Positions 1-9,361 are shown, numbered from the stretch's first letter. The stretch: 64,000 bases of DNA from Euzebya pacifica (GCF_003344865.1 NZ_CP031165.1:4469910-4533909), one strand, 5' to 3'. The notes: generated by a model from the sequence alone, not told the origin. Numbers and translations: made by a program.

Positions 1-1
1 C

Positions 2-1741
2 GACCAGCACCTCGTCTGGTCCACGGGCGCCCTCAACGAGGTCATCAGCCCACGCGCGATCCGCATCGAGGCGGCCGGCCTGCGCAAGGAGGTCAAGGGC
101 GGCAAGAACCTGCTGCAGAACATCTCCCTGTCGATCGCCCCCGGCGAGATGGTGGCCATCGTCGGCACCAGCGGCGCCGGCAAGTCCACGCTCATGGATG
201 CCCTGTCGGGGGTGCGCCCGCCCACCCACGGCGAGGTCCGCTACAACGGCGAGGACGTCACCCACTCCCGCGACCGGTACCGCGAGTCACAGGGCTACGT
301 GCCCCAGGACGACATCATCCACCGCGACCTGCCCGTGAAGGTCACCCTCGACTACGCCGCCCGCCTGCGCCTTCCCGGCGACACGTCGAAGGCCGAGCGG
401 CAGGCCATCGTGCAGAAGACGCTGGAGGACCTGCAGATCGCCGCCCACGCCGACACCAAGGTCTCGGCCCTGTCCGGCGGCCAGCGCAAGCGGTGTTCCA
501 TCGGGGTTGAGCTGCTGACCAAGCCGCGCGTGTTCTTCCTCGACGAACCCACCTCGGGCCTCGACCCGGCCACCGACACGGCGATGATGAAGCTGCTGCG
601 GCGGCTGTCCCACGACGGGGCCACCGTGCTGCTGACGACCCACGCGACCAAGAACGTCCTGCTGTGCGACAAGGTCGTCTTCATGGCCCGTGGCGGCAAC
701 CTGGCGTTCTTCGGCACCCCTCGCCGGGCCCTCGAGCACTTCGGCTGCACCGAGTTCGACCAGATCTACGAGCTCCTGGAGGGATCGACGACGCCCGAGG
801 AGTGGGCGCAGCGCTACACCCAGACGCCCGAGTACGCCTTCGTTGCCCAGCTGCACGCGCAGGCCGGCCCGGCGATGCAGGACCCCGGTCAGCAGACCCG
901 CCAGGGTGGCTTCGGCCGCTCCATCTCGCAGTTCGTGACCCTGTCCAGCCGCAACGCGCAGCTGTTCCTGTCCAACTCCGACCGGCTGGCCCCGCTGTTC
1001 ATCGGCCCGATCGCGCTCGCCCTGCTGATGCTGGCGCTGTTCAGGCCCGGGGCGTTCGACCCCGACACCGACAACCTGATCGTGCCCGGGTTGATCTGCT
1101 TCCTGCTGGTCTTCTCCGGCTTCCTGATCGGCTTGACGTCGGGGCTCCAGGAAATCGCGTCGGAGTTCGCCATCATCAAGCGCGAGCGGCTGGTCAACCT
1201 CAAGCTGACGCCCTACATCCTGTCCAAGATGACGTTCCTCGCGCCGGTGCTGTCGATCGGCATGGCGCTGATGCTGCTCATCCTCGGCCTGACCGACCGC
1301 ATCCCAGACCTGTCGGCCAGCGAGTACGCCGCCGTCTGGTTCACGATGGTGCTCTCGACCCTGCTCGCCCTCGCCATCGCCCACTTCACCTCTGCCGCAG
1401 CCCCCAGCGCCCAGACGGCCAACGACCTGGCGCCGGCGTGGATCATGCCGCAGGTCCTGTTCTCCGGCGGCCTGTTCCCGATCGCGGCGATGATCACGGT
1501 CGGAGAGGCCATCTCGACGGTCATGCCGTTGCGGTACGGCTTCCAGGCCGCCGGCAACGTGCTGGACGTCCTGGGCCTCTACGACGCCGCCGGTGGCCCC
1601 GTCGCGGAGAACCTCGCCGCGCAGTACCGGGACCAGTTCGACGTGAACCTGGCCGTGCAGTGGGCGGTCATGGGCGCCGCCGTCGTGATCCTCCTCGTGG
1701 CCGCCGGGTTGGTGCTGCGACGCAAGACCGCACCCCAGTGA
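2..1741 (+). CDS. ABC transporter ATPase-permease fusion (ABCG-type), 5' end missing
   Basis: The reading frame is open from the left edge of the window, so the gene begins upstream; a later ATG at 149 falls inside the nucleotide-binding domain and is not the start. Walker A is GTSGAGKST near base 165, the signature LSGGQRKR near 470, Walker B FFLDEPTSGLDP near 535, and the switch histidine TTH near 640. After about residue 320 come roughly six hydrophobic segments of an ABC2-type permease. One polypeptide carrying ATPase then permease is the ABCG/white half-transporter layout; in actinobacteria such proteins often carry an N-terminal FHA domain, which would lie outside the window. Substrate unknown. 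Exported cargo and phosphothreonine control are inference only. A GNAT gene starts 11 bp downstream. Confidence 0.9.
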   Translation, partial: DQHLVWSTGALNEVISPRAIRIEAAGLRKEVKGGKNLLQNISLSIAPGEMVAIVGTSGAGKSTLMDALSGVRPPTHGEVRYNGEDVTHSRDRYRESQGYVPQDDIIHRDLPVKVTLDYAARLRLPGDTSKAERQAIVQKTLEDLQIAAHADTKVSALSGGQRKRCSIGVELLTKPRVFFLDEPTSGLDPATDTAMMKLLRRLSHDGATVLLTTHATKNVLLCDKVVFMARGGNLAFFGTPRRALEHFGCTEFDQIYELLEGSTTPEEWAQRYTQTPEYAFVAQLHAQAGPAMQDPGQQTRQGGFGRSISQFVTLSSRNAQLFLSNSDRLAPLFIGPIALALLMLALFRPGAFDPDTDNLIVPGLICFLLVFSGFLIGLTSGLQEIASEFAIIKRERLVNLKLTPYILSKMTFLAPVLSIGMALMLLILGLTDRIPDLSASEYAAVWFTMVLSTLLALAIAHFTSAAAPSAQTANDLAPAWIMPQVLFSGGLFPIAAMITVGEAISTVMPLRYGFQAAGNVLDVLGLYDAAGGPVAENLAAQYRDQFDVNLAVQWAVMGAAVVILLVAAGLVLRRKTAPQ

Positions 1742-1751
1742 GGCCACCCCG

Positions 1752-2276
1752 ATGACCGCGACATCGGACGGCATGCTGGTCGGGATGACCGACCGATCCG
1801 AACCCGTCATTCGTCGCGGCCGCCCGGAGGACCACGGCGCCGTGGTCGCCCTCGACATCCGCAGCTTCGAGCCCCATACCTCCCCCGGCCAGCCGATCAC
1901 CGCAGCCAACAACTTCTTCGAGCGGGTCCCGGCCGACCAGCACTTCATGGCCTGGCTCGACGACCACCTCGTCGGCTACATCCGCATGGGCCACCCCACG
2001 CCCCTGCCCTCCAACGCCCATGTCGTGGAGATCCAGGGGCTGGCCGTCGACCCTGCCGCCCGCGGACGAGGGGTCGGGGCCATGCTGGTCCAGGCCGTGC
2101 TCGACGACGCCGAACAGCGAGGCATGCGTAAGGTCAGCCTGCGGGTCATGGGCAGCAACCCGACCGCCCAGCGGCTCTACCAGCGGATGGGCTTCGAGGT
2201 GCAGGGCCACCTCCGCGACGAGTTCCTGATCAACGGCGAGTACGTCGATGACCTGATGATGGCCCGCTTCGTCTGA
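1752..2276 (+). CDS. GNAT family N-acetyltransferase
   Basis: A 174-residue protein with the Gcn5-related acetyltransferase fold. The acetyl-CoA pyrophosphate loop is visible as ARGRGVGAMLV (about residue 103), followed by the usual helix and a C-terminal RLYQRMGF motif that is common in ribosomal-protein or small-molecule acetylases. Two starts are possible: ATG at 1752, 11 bp after the exporter stop, and ATG at 1788, which removes 12 non-conserved residues and begins right before the GNAT fold; neither has a strong Shine-Dalgarno sequence. Same strand as the ABC gene, so probably co-transcribed. The acceptor substrate cannot be read from sequence. Confidence 0.85.
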   Translation: MTATSDGMLVGMTDRSEPVIRRGRPEDHGAVVALDIRSFEPHTSPGQPITAANNFFERVPADQHFMAWLDDHLVGYIRMGHPTPLPSNAHVVEIQGLAVDPAARGRGVGAMLVQAVLDDAEQRGMRKVSLRVMGSNPTAQRLYQRMGFEVQGHLRDEFLINGEYVDDLMMARFV

Positions 2277-2282
2277 CTGCTC

Positions 2283-2305
2283 GGTCCCGAACCACCAGCG
2301 GGACC
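2283..2305. terminator. hairpin between convergent genes
   Basis: GGTCCCG at 2283-2289 pairs with CGGGACC at 2299-2305 around a 9-nt loop, midway between two genes that end facing each other (stop at 2276 on plus, stop at 2351 on minus). No T-run follows, so it is a candidate bidirectional terminator only. Confidence 0.4.
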
Positions 2306-2350
2306 CGGCCAGTGCCGAGCCCCGCGGGGGTGTCGAAGTGCGAGCCGGGG

Positions 2351-5300
2351 TCAGCCGCCGAGGACGGTGACTGCCTGGTCCTGCACGTCCTGGCTGACCG
2401 CCGCGGTGCCACCGGCGATGAACAGCCGGCGGATGGATCCCGCGTTGGCCGACAGCAGCGACCGCGACTCCGGCGAGGCGTCCAAGCTGCCCGGGTCGAC
2501 CAGCACCAGCATCCCGCCCAGCTGCGCGGCGGCCGGACCGGCCGTCAGCGCGTCGGGGAAGTTGGTGCCGCTGGCCAGCATCGCCGAGCCGAACGATGCC
2601 CCGGTGGTGGTCAACGCCTCCTGGGTGATCGCCGCTGCCGTGGCGTACCGGCTGGCGCCGGACAGTCGCTTGGGCACGAACCCGGCAGCCGCCACGTCGG
2701 TGGCAACCTGCTCGGCCAGCGCCGCGGTGCCACCGGCCAGGTAGACCACGGCCCCGTCGGCCACCAGGTCACCGAGCGCCGCCTCGGCCGCCGCGTCCAG
2801 GCCGGAAGAGCCCGTCAGCAGGATCGGCAGCCCACCGGGGATGGCCAGGTTGCTGGCGGCCAGCGCGTCGGGGAACGCGTCGGCGCGGACCAGGATCGCA
2901 CCCGGCACCTCGCCGTCGTCACCCGCCAGCGCCTCGGCGACCTCCACGGAGGTCTCGACTCGACCGCTACCGGCCAGGCGAGTGACCTCGTAGTCCGACA
3001 GCGCGTTCTCCACGCCAGCGGACAGAGCCGCCTCGCCACCCAGCAGGACCACGTCGGTGGCACCGAGGCGCTCCAGCTCCGTCGCCACCTCTGCAGCCAG
3101 CTCGGAGGCCGAGGTCAGCAGCACCGGCGCGTCGAGGTCGGCGGCCAGGGGCGCTGCCGCGAGCGCGTCGGGGAAGTTGCCGGCGTCGGCCAGCAGCACG
3201 GTGTCGGCCCCGTTGGGGAACGCCCGCTGCGACACCTCCACCGCCGTCTGGATGCGACCCGGACCGGCCAGCCGCTCGACGGTCAACCCGAGGTCACCCT
3301 CGTAGCCGTAGTCGATCGGCGCACAGCCCGTGCCACGGGTCAGCGACACGGTCGCGGTGATGTCGTCCTCGCGGGGAGAGACGACGGCACCGCTGTCGTC
3401 GACGGTCACCTCGTCACCGGACATCGCCGTGACGTCGAAGGAGAGGCACTCGAAGTCGAAGCGCCAGAACCCGTCCTCGCGCTGGGGGTCCTCGAAGTTG
3501 TCGACGTGGCCCTCGCCGGCGTCGGAGAAGGACTCCCCGACGTTGAAGGCGGCGTCGGCCAGCTCGGGGGCGGTGTCACCGGGCACGGGCACGGCATCCA
3601 GCACGTGCTGGCCGGGGTGGTCACCGTTGGAGATGTTGCCGTAGCTGAACGACTCGTCGGTGTAGCCCAGCGAGATGCCCGGCTCCCACGAGATGGCGCC
3701 GCGGTCGGACTGGCCGAAGCCGTCGGCGTCGAAGCCGGAGCGGTCGCGCAGCTCGAGGTAGTAGGCGTGGTCAGCGGGCGAGCCCTCCGTGGAGGACACG
3801 TACTGGAACCCCTTGGAGCAGATGGGCGCGGTGCCCAGGCCCGAGTCGGGGTCGCAGCCGCCGTTGAACAACAGCGGGTCGGTCGCACCGTCCTCGAAGT
3901 CGTTGGCGTACAGCTCCTGGCCGTCGGCGGTGACGGTCACGTCGTCGATGAACCAGCCCTGCTCGGCCAGGCCGACGTCGGTGACGTAGCCGAAGCGGAT
4001 GACCACGTTGTCCTGTCCCGCGTAGGCGGTCAGGTCGTAGCGGTCGGTCGCGAAGCCGTCGTTCTCCGGGGCGTTGCCGACCAGGCGGTCGATGTCGCTG
4101 GTGCCGTCCTCGTAGGACTGGGTGGTCCCGGTGATGCCGTTGCCGTAGGTGGCGTGGCAGACGTTGTTGTTGGGGTTGGTGGTCGCCGGCGTGGTGAAGC
4201 CCTCCTCGGACTCCAGCGCCGTGTACGTCTGGCCGTCGTCGGTGGTCACCATGACGAAGCCGTAGTCGAACTCCCACTCGATGTCGAACATCGTGGCGAA
4301 CGACAGCTCGACGGGGGTGTCGGCCGCCAGGTCGGCCAGCGCCGGCACGCGCAGGTCCAGCGCCCGGGCGTTGGGCGAGGAGGGGCAGGCGTAGTCGTTG
4401 CCGGACGTCGACCAGTACACGTGGGTCGGCGAGGCGCCGTTCTCCACCAGGGCCGGGTCGATCAGGATGTCGGTGGGGATGCCGGCCCGGTACATCTGGC
4501 CGTTGTGGACGTCCTCGCCCTCCAGCACGTAGGGGGTGCCGTCGGGGGAGGCCCACTCGATGCGGTTGATGTCGGTCTTCGAGCCGACCATCTCGACCTC
4601 GGTGGTGCCTTCGGGCACGTCCAGCGGCACGACCCAGCCGAGCTCCTGACGGCCGAAGGCGTCCATGTGCTGGCTGTAGTCGGCGGCCATCAGGTTCCAC
4701 TCGCCGTAGGTCGTGAGGCCGGCGTTGGAGTAGAAGTCGGGCAGGCCGAGGGAGTGGCCGTACTCGTGGCTGATCACCGATGCGGCGTCGAAGACACCCT
4801 CGGGGTTGACGTTGTACGGACCGACCCGGACGTAGGCAGGGAACTCGGTCTCGGTCGTCGTGGTCACCGTGTAGGTGGCGTCGGTGTAGAACAGCAGGTT
4901 GCCCTCGAGGTCGGTCAACCGGTCGTCGGAGACGTAGCCGAGCAGCCCGGTCCCGGGGTCACGGAAGCCACCCTCGAGCGTGGAGGAATGTGGCCAGATG
5001 TTGTCGTACGGGGCGGGGATGCCACCCGGGAAGTACTCGCACCCGGCGGCCACGGTCAGCTGGCTCTCGCCGTTCCCACCGCAGCCGACGAAGATCATCA
5101 TGAAGAAGTCGACGACGCCGTCCTTGTCGGTGTCGTACTCGTTGTAGTCGATCTCCGGGTCGGCGATCGCGGCGGCGTCGTAGACGGCCTTGCCGGTGTC
5201 ACCGCATCCGGCGTCGATCGATGCGGGGATCGGCACGCCGAGGGCGGGTGCCAGCGCCGTTCCGCCGGAGTCGGCACCGTAGTAGCCGGTGGTGCCGGGC

Positions 5301-6517
5301 AGGGTGTACCACCCGTCGGTGATCCGCTCGGGGTACAGGGGCGTGCCGGCCAGGTCGGGGCTGTGCAGGCCGGTGCAGGTGCTCGGCGGGGGGACCTGGG
5401 CCTTGTGGAAGTCCACACCCTCACCCGCGGTGCCGTCGTAGGCGAAGTCGGCGGTCTCGATGCCGGCGGAGGGGACGGTGCCGTTGGGGAACAGCTGCCC
5501 GTAGCTCATCTCCTGGAAGAGGTTGAACGTCGACCCCGGGTTGGCAGGGTCGTTGATGATGGTGTCCAGCAGCTCGGCCTGGTTGTCCTCGGCGTGGGCG
5601 AAGTCGAGGAACTGCACCGGCACCACGGGGAACGGACGGTCGCCGTACCGGGCGGTGTCGAAGCGCTCGGCAGGGGGAATGACCTTGGGGCCGTGGGAGG
5701 TCGAGGTCGCCCCGGTCGACAGCGTGGCGGTCGCCGACAGGTCCTTCCAGACGATCTGGGGGTCCTCGGTGGTGGTGTCGGCTTCGGAGATGACGACGAG
5801 CGTGGCGCGGGCGGGACCGGTCTCGCTGGCCGCGGGGAGCTCGCCCAGGGTCCAGGTCAGCGTGCCGTCCGTGCCGATGGCGGCGTCGCCGTTGGCGGTG
5901 CGGACCTCGGTGACCGCGCGGCCGTCGACGGCCGGGATCGTGACGGTGAGGCCGCTGACCGGCGTGGCATCGAAGTTGCTGACGATGACACGGGACGGGA
6001 ACTCCTCGCCGGGCTTGACCCAGCCGACGGAGGACGTGAAGTCGTGGTCGACCTGGACACCGGCGGCCTGGGCGAAGGTGACGGCGCCAGCGCCGGCGAC
6101 CGCGGTGCCGTCGGCGGCGACGGCCCGGACGGCCCACGTCTCGCGGTAGCCGTTGCGGGCGGTGCCGATGGTGCGACCGGCGGTCAGCTCAGCCGGGATG
6201 TCGACGGTGAACAGGCCCTCGACGTCGGGCACGGCGGTGCCCAGCGGGAAGGCCTCACCGGTGGGGGCGTGCAGGCTGACCTCGACGGCGTCGGTGGCGG
6301 GAACCGGCCGGGCGGCACGATCGGCGAGGTCACCGGTGGCGAGGTGGCCGCCGACGGTGACGACGTCGCCGGGACGAGCGACCTCGACGGGAGCGAACGC
6401 CGCGAAGCGGACGGACTCGCCCTGTGCGGTGGCCGGCAACGGGGCGCCGAGCAACGGGACGAGCAGCAGCAACGGCACCAGCCAGAGCAGCGACAGCGGA
6501 CGTGTTGACAAGCGCAT
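2351..6517 (-). CDS. secreted M6-family metalloprotease with C-terminal CWB2 repeats
   Basis: A 1388-residue exported protein. The chosen ATG (6517) puts a classic Sec signal at the very start (basic RLSTR, then a leucine/valine core, ending APLPATAQ); the longer frame to 6607 would bury it. The zinc site HEYGHSLGLPD near 4740-4770 is the HExxHxxGxxD form found in M6 (immune inhibitor A-like) peptidases. A Cys-rich catalytic region and beta-rich C-terminal domains follow. The last about 300 residues hold three cell wall-binding repeat 2 (CWB2) modules (RLAGPGRIQTAVE, RLAGSGRVETSVE, RLSGASRYATAAA with the paired VLLGG motifs), which anchor S-layer type proteins non-covalently to secondary wall polymers. 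Role inferred: cell-surface protease. Isolated gene; the left neighbour is convergent. Confidence 0.9.
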   Translation of the reverse strand: MRLSTRPLSLLWLVPLLLLVPLLGAPLPATAQGESVRFAAFAPVEVARPGDVVTVGGHLATGDLADRAARPVPATDAVEVSLHAPTGEAFPLGTAVPDVEGLFTVDIPAELTAGRTIGTARNGYRETWAVRAVAADGTAVAGAGAVTFAQAAGVQVDHDFTSSVGWVKPGEEFPSRVIVSNFDATPVSGLTVTIPAVDGRAVTEVRTANGDAAIGTDGTLTWTLGELPAASETGPARATLVVISEADTTTEDPQIVWKDLSATATLSTGATSTSHGPKVIPPAERFDTARYGDRPFPVVPVQFLDFAHAEDNQAELLDTIINDPANPGSTFNLFQEMSYGQLFPNGTVPSAGIETADFAYDGTAGEGVDFHKAQVPPPSTCTGLHSPDLAGTPLYPERITDGWYTLPGTTGYYGADSGGTALAPALGVPIPASIDAGCGDTGKAVYDAAAIADPEIDYNEYDTDKDGVVDFFMMIFVGCGGNGESQLTVAAGCEYFPGGIPAPYDNIWPHSSTLEGGFRDPGTGLLGYVSDDRLTDLEGNLLFYTDATYTVTTTTETEFPAYVRVGPYNVNPEGVFDAASVISHEYGHSLGLPDFYSNAGLTTYGEWNLMAADYSQHMDAFGRQELGWVVPLDVPEGTTEVEMVGSKTDINRIEWASPDGTPYVLEGEDVHNGQMYRAGIPTDILIDPALVENGASPTHVYWSTSGNDYACPSSPNARALDLRVPALADLAADTPVELSFATMFDIEWEFDYGFVMVTTDDGQTYTALESEEGFTTPATTNPNNNVCHATYGNGITGTTQSYEDGTSDIDRLVGNAPENDGFATDRYDLTAYAGQDNVVIRFGYVTDVGLAEQGWFIDDVTVTADGQELYANDFEDGATDPLLFNGGCDPDSGLGTAPICSKGFQYVSSTEGSPADHAYYLELRDRSGFDADGFGQSDRGAISWEPGISLGYTDESFSYGNISNGDHPGQHVLDAVPVPGDTAPELADAAFNVGESFSDAGEGHVDNFEDPQREDGFWRFDFECLSFDVTAMSGDEVTVDDSGAVVSPREDDITATVSLTRGTGCAPIDYGYEGDLGLTVERLAGPGRIQTAVEVSQRAFPNGADTVLLADAGNFPDALAAAPLAADLDAPVLLTSASELAAEVATELERLGATDVVLLGGEAALSAGVENALSDYEVTRLAGSGRVETSVEVAEALAGDDGEVPGAILVRADAFPDALAASNLAIPGGLPILLTGSSGLDAAAEAALGDLVADGAVVYLAGGTAALAEQVATDVAAAGFVPKRLSGASRYATAAAITQEALTTTGASFGSAMLASGTNFPDALTAGPAAAQLGGMLVLVDPGSLDASPESRSLLSANAGSIRRLFIAGGTAAVSQDVQDQAVTVLGG

Positions 6518-6632
6518 GGCAGGAGCCCCCATGGGGTGGAGTCGAACGGCGTGTGACTGACTATCGGCGCGAGTTACTACGCACCCCGAGCGGGCGACGT
6601 TACGCATCGATTCACGAACCGGCGACCGCCTG

Positions 6633-6998
6633 TCAGGCTGTGTGGTCCTGTGACGTCTCGCCGTCCACCAGCGGTGCGTGCAGCCACGACACCATCTGCC
6701 GCAGGCCCTCGTAGGCCTCCAGCCGCGCCGCGTCGGTGCCTGCGGCGTCCGCCTGCTCGCAGAACGCCCACATCCGCCGGACGGTCCGCGGGCCGGCGTG
6801 CATGATCATCTCGTGGCCCTCGCTGGCCCACTTGACGAGGGCATAGCGCACCAACGACTCGACCGGGATGCCGGTCAGCTCGCCGAGCGCCTCGAACGTG
6901 GGCAGGGGGTCCTGACGGGTGTACTCCGCGACTTCGGACTTGAAGTTGGCGTGCGGGTCGTCGTCGTCCCAGGCATCGGTGTAGGGCTGCAGGTCCAT
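6633..6998 (-). CDS. small conserved actinobacterial protein (DUF6027-like)
   Basis: A 121-residue cytoplasmic, acidic protein. It has no signal or membrane segment and looks helical: an N-terminal acidic patch (DDDD), then a GELTGIPVESLVRYAL segment resembling a short winged or HTH-like helix pair, then RTVRRMWAF and LRQMVSWLHAPL. It resembles small proteins annotated as DUF6027 in actinobacteria, from memory. The start ATG is 14 bp after the stop of the upstream ion-channel gene on the same strand, so the two are almost certainly co-transcribed. Function unknown; the context makes it a candidate accessory or regulator of the channel. Confidence 0.75.
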   Translation of the reverse strand: MDLQPYTDAWDDDDPHANFKSEVAEYTRQDPLPTFEALGELTGIPVESLVRYALVKWASEGHEMIMHAGPRTVRRMWAFCEQADAAGTDAARLEAYEGLRQMVSWLHAPLVDGETSQDHTA

Positions 6999-7012
6999 GC
7001 CCGCATCATGCG

Positions 7013-8032
7013 TCAGACCGGCGTCGTCTCGGGACGAGCGACGTCGTCCCACGACCACCCGTCGTCGTGCACGAACCCCTTCAGCCGTCGACGCCGCTCG
7101 CTGCGTGGGCCGTAGCGGCCGTCGATGTCGGTGTTCGTCGGCAGGGGATCGCTGCCGACCAGGCGCCGCAGGTCCTCCACGGTCGGCTGCGGTGGTGGCT
7201 CGTCCGCCGGTTCGATGAAGGAGTGGGCCAGCGCGTCGAGGAACCCCTCGATGGCGGTGTCGAGGAGGTGCAGGTGGATCGGTGGCTCGTCCCGACCCTG
7301 TGCGAGCTCGACGAGCACCAGCGCGTCGTCCAGGACCCCGAGCGCCACGGCCAGCGCGGTCTTGCGGTGACGGCTGTGGAAGTAGTGCAGCACGGGATAG
7401 CTGTAGTGCTGCTGGGTGAGCGTGCGGATGTGCGTGGAGAGCTCGAGCGCGACGTCGACCTGCTGGCTGGTCCCCGCCTCGGACAGCAGCCGTCGCGCGA
7501 CGTCGTGGGGAGTGGGCCCGAGATCGGTGATCTGCGCCGCCACCCGCCGCTTGAGGGAGACGGCGCTGATGACCGGGACCAGGTAGGTGATGCACAACGT
7601 GAGCAGGACGATCCCGCTGACCGACGCCACCACCGTCACGACCCGCCCGCCGGCGCTCGTCGCCAGGTACTCGCCGTTGCCGAGCGTGGAGAAGGTCACC
7701 CCCGCGTAGTACAGCGCCTCCACGGCCGACGCCGCCCGGCCGGTGGTCGCCTCCACGACCTCGCCCGTGCCGAGCAGGACCAGCCACCAGGCCGCCAGGG
7801 CGATGACGAGCCACTGCACGAGCAGGCCGACGACCACCACGAGCCCGCCGATCTCCATCACCCCCTGGTGGCCACGGGCTGCCCGGCGGATCGCGGTCCA
7901 CATGGCCCGGCCCGTCCGCCGGCTGACCCAGCCGCCGGGACGCCCGCTTGCGACCGTCGTGGCCACCACGTCGACGAGCAGTCCGACGAGCAACAGCACT
8001 CCGGCGACGGTGTAGGCCATGGCCGCAGGCAT
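7013..8032 (-). CDS. two-TM pore ion channel (K+ channel-like, PF07885 type)
   Basis: 339 residues. A hydrophobic N-terminal helix (residues 5-25), a second at about 61-90, a re-entrant pore loop containing TFSTLGNGEY (113-122) and a third helix at 131-155 give the layout of a small potassium-channel pore. A soluble C-terminal domain of about 180 residues follows, mostly helical. The selectivity filter is atypical: the usual T-V-G-Y-G-D is T-L-G-N-G-E, with Asn for the filter Tyr and Glu for Asp, so ion selectivity may not be for K+. The start has a G-run upstream; an alternative ATG lies 12 bp inside. It is followed after 14 bp by the DUF6027-like gene. Confidence 0.8.
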   Translation of the reverse strand: MPAAMAYTVAGVLLLVGLLVDVVATTVASGRPGGWVSRRTGRAMWTAIRRAARGHQGVMEIGGLVVVVGLLVQWLVIALAAWWLVLLGTGEVVEATTGRAASAVEALYYAGVTFSTLGNGEYLATSAGGRVVTVVASVSGIVLLTLCITYLVPVISAVSLKRRVAAQITDLGPTPHDVARRLLSEAGTSQQVDVALELSTHIRTLTQQHYSYPVLHYFHSRHRKTALAVALGVLDDALVLVELAQGRDEPPIHLHLLDTAIEGFLDALAHSFIEPADEPPPQPTVEDLRRLVGSDPLPTNTDIDGRYGPRSERRRRLKGFVHDDGWSWDDVARPETTPV

Positions 8033-8080
8033 GCCCCCCGAGCACCCCCCTCGAAACGCGGACCGGTCAGGTCACCAGTG

Positions 8081-9286
8081 TCAGCCGAGCGGGTCCCGGT
8101 CGACGGGGCAGGACATGCAGCGGGGGCCACCGCGGCCGCGGGGCAGCTCGAAGCTGGAGATCTCGTGGACAGTGATCCCGGCCTCGCGCAGCCGTCGGTT
8201 GGTGTCGACGTTGCGTTCGTACGCGATGACCTCCCCGGGGGCGATCGCCAGCGTGTTGTTGCCGTCGTCCCACTGCTCGCGGTCGGCACGAACCTCGTCC
8301 TCGCCGGTGGTGATGACCCGCAGCTCGTCGGTCGCCATGGCGTCGGCGAGGCCGCGCAGCAGGTCGGGCTGCTCGGTCACCTTCATCTTGCCGTTGCCCC
8401 CGGGTTCGATGCGGTGGGCCCTGGACACGTTGGGCAGCTTGGGCCACACCACGATCGCGTCGCGGTCGACCTGGGTCATGACGGTGTCGAGGTGCATGGT
8501 CCCGCGCCCCATCGGCAGCTCCACCGCCAGGACGAAGTCGACCTCCTCGGCCTCGAACAGGCTGGCCGCGAGGTTCTCCACGGCGATCGGCGAGGTGCGC
8601 TCGCTGACCCCGACGGCGATGGCTCGGTCGGACAGCACGAGGACGTCGCCCCCCTCGACCGTGGCGGGGAAGTAGTCGCGCTGGTCCTCGCCGTACCAGA
8701 CGGGCCGGCCGCTCAGCTCGGGATGGTGGGCGTACATCGTCGACCACAGCAGCCGCTCGGGCTGGCGGGCGGGCTTGTGCATGGGCGAGAGCACCCGGCC
8801 GCCGTAGACGTGGGCGCTGGGGTCGCGGGTGAAGACGGAGTTGGGCAGCGGCGGTACCAGGAAGGCGGTGGCGCCGAGCACACCACCGACGAAGCCGTCG
8901 CCGGCGCCGGGTACCTCGTCGACGGTCACCCCGCCGATCAGGTGCTCGGCCAGCTCGGTCGGCGGCAGGTCGCTGAGGTAGCCGTGGACCCGGTCGACCA
9001 GCTCGACCCCGCAGGTGTCGACGGTGGCCCGGCGGCTGATCAGGGCGGTCGCCAGCTCCGGGTCGGAGACGACGGTGGTCAGCAGGTCGGCGAACAATCG
9101 GACCGTGACGCCGTTGTCGGCCAGAACCTTGGCGAAGGTGTCGTGCTCCTCCTGGGCCTTGCCGACCCAGACGAGCTCGTCGAACAGCAGCTGGTCCTTG
9201 TTGGCGGGCGTCAGGCGCCGCAGCTCCAACCCCGGACGGTGGAGGATGACCTCGCGCAGGCGGCCGACTTCGCTGGAGACGCTCAT
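8081..9286 (-). CDS. arcA: arginine deiminase
   Basis: 401 residues, normal family length. Converts L-arginine to citrulline plus ammonia. Guanidine-group modifying enzyme signatures are present in order: the N-terminal GRLREVILHRPG, NSVFTRDPSAHVYGG (substrate Asp region), GRGTMHLDTVMT (catalytic His), and near the C-terminus RCMSC, which supplies the nucleophilic Cys. No arcB or arcC is next to it, so it is not in a standard ADI operon here; it may feed citrulline to other pathways. A -10-like TACGCT lies 8 nt before the ATG, suggesting a leaderless transcript. The divergent neighbour is the NfeD-like gene, 75 bp away. Confidence 0.95.
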   Translation of the reverse strand: MSVSSEVGRLREVILHRPGLELRRLTPANKDQLLFDELVWVGKAQEEHDTFAKVLADNGVTVRLFADLLTTVVSDPELATALISRRATVDTCGVELVDRVHGYLSDLPPTELAEHLIGGVTVDEVPGAGDGFVGGVLGATAFLVPPLPNSVFTRDPSAHVYGGRVLSPMHKPARQPERLLWSTMYAHHPELSGRPVWYGEDQRDYFPATVEGGDVLVLSDRAIAVGVSERTSPIAVENLAASLFEAEEVDFVLAVELPMGRGTMHLDTVMTQVDRDAIVVWPKLPNVSRAHRIEPGGNGKMKVTEQPDLLRGLADAMATDELRVITTGEDEVRADREQWDDGNNTLAIAPGEVIAYERNVDTNRRLREAGITVHEISSFELPRGRGGPRCMSCPVDRDPLG

Positions 9287-9294
9287 GACACGGC

Positions 9295-9300
9295 AGCGTA
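9295..9300 (-). promoter_or_regulatory. -10 element of arcA (leaderless)
   Basis: TACGCT on the minus strand, 8 nt before the arcA ATG. This leaves no room for a 5' UTR, so transcription should start at or next to the start codon. Confidence 0.6.
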
Positions 9301-9348
9301 CCGGCCGACCTGCGGCGGGGGTGGCTGCGTCGGCGACAGCAACTCCTG

Positions 9349-9354
9349 TAGCGT
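9349..9354 (+). promoter_or_regulatory. -10 element of the NfeD-like gene (leaderless)
   Basis: TAGCGT on the plus strand followed by 7 nt and then the GTG start at 9362. It supports GTG 9362 rather than the in-frame GTG at 9353, which lies inside the hexamer. Confidence 0.6.
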
Positions 9355-9361
9355 GGCGGCC

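Noticed and set aside
2312-6508. A 1398-codon open frame on the plus strand opposite the M6 protease gene.
   Set aside because: Its translation is low-complexity Gly/Arg/Val-rich with no motif; it is the antisense shadow of a high-GC gene. The minus-strand frame has a signal peptide, HExxH site and CWB2 repeats.
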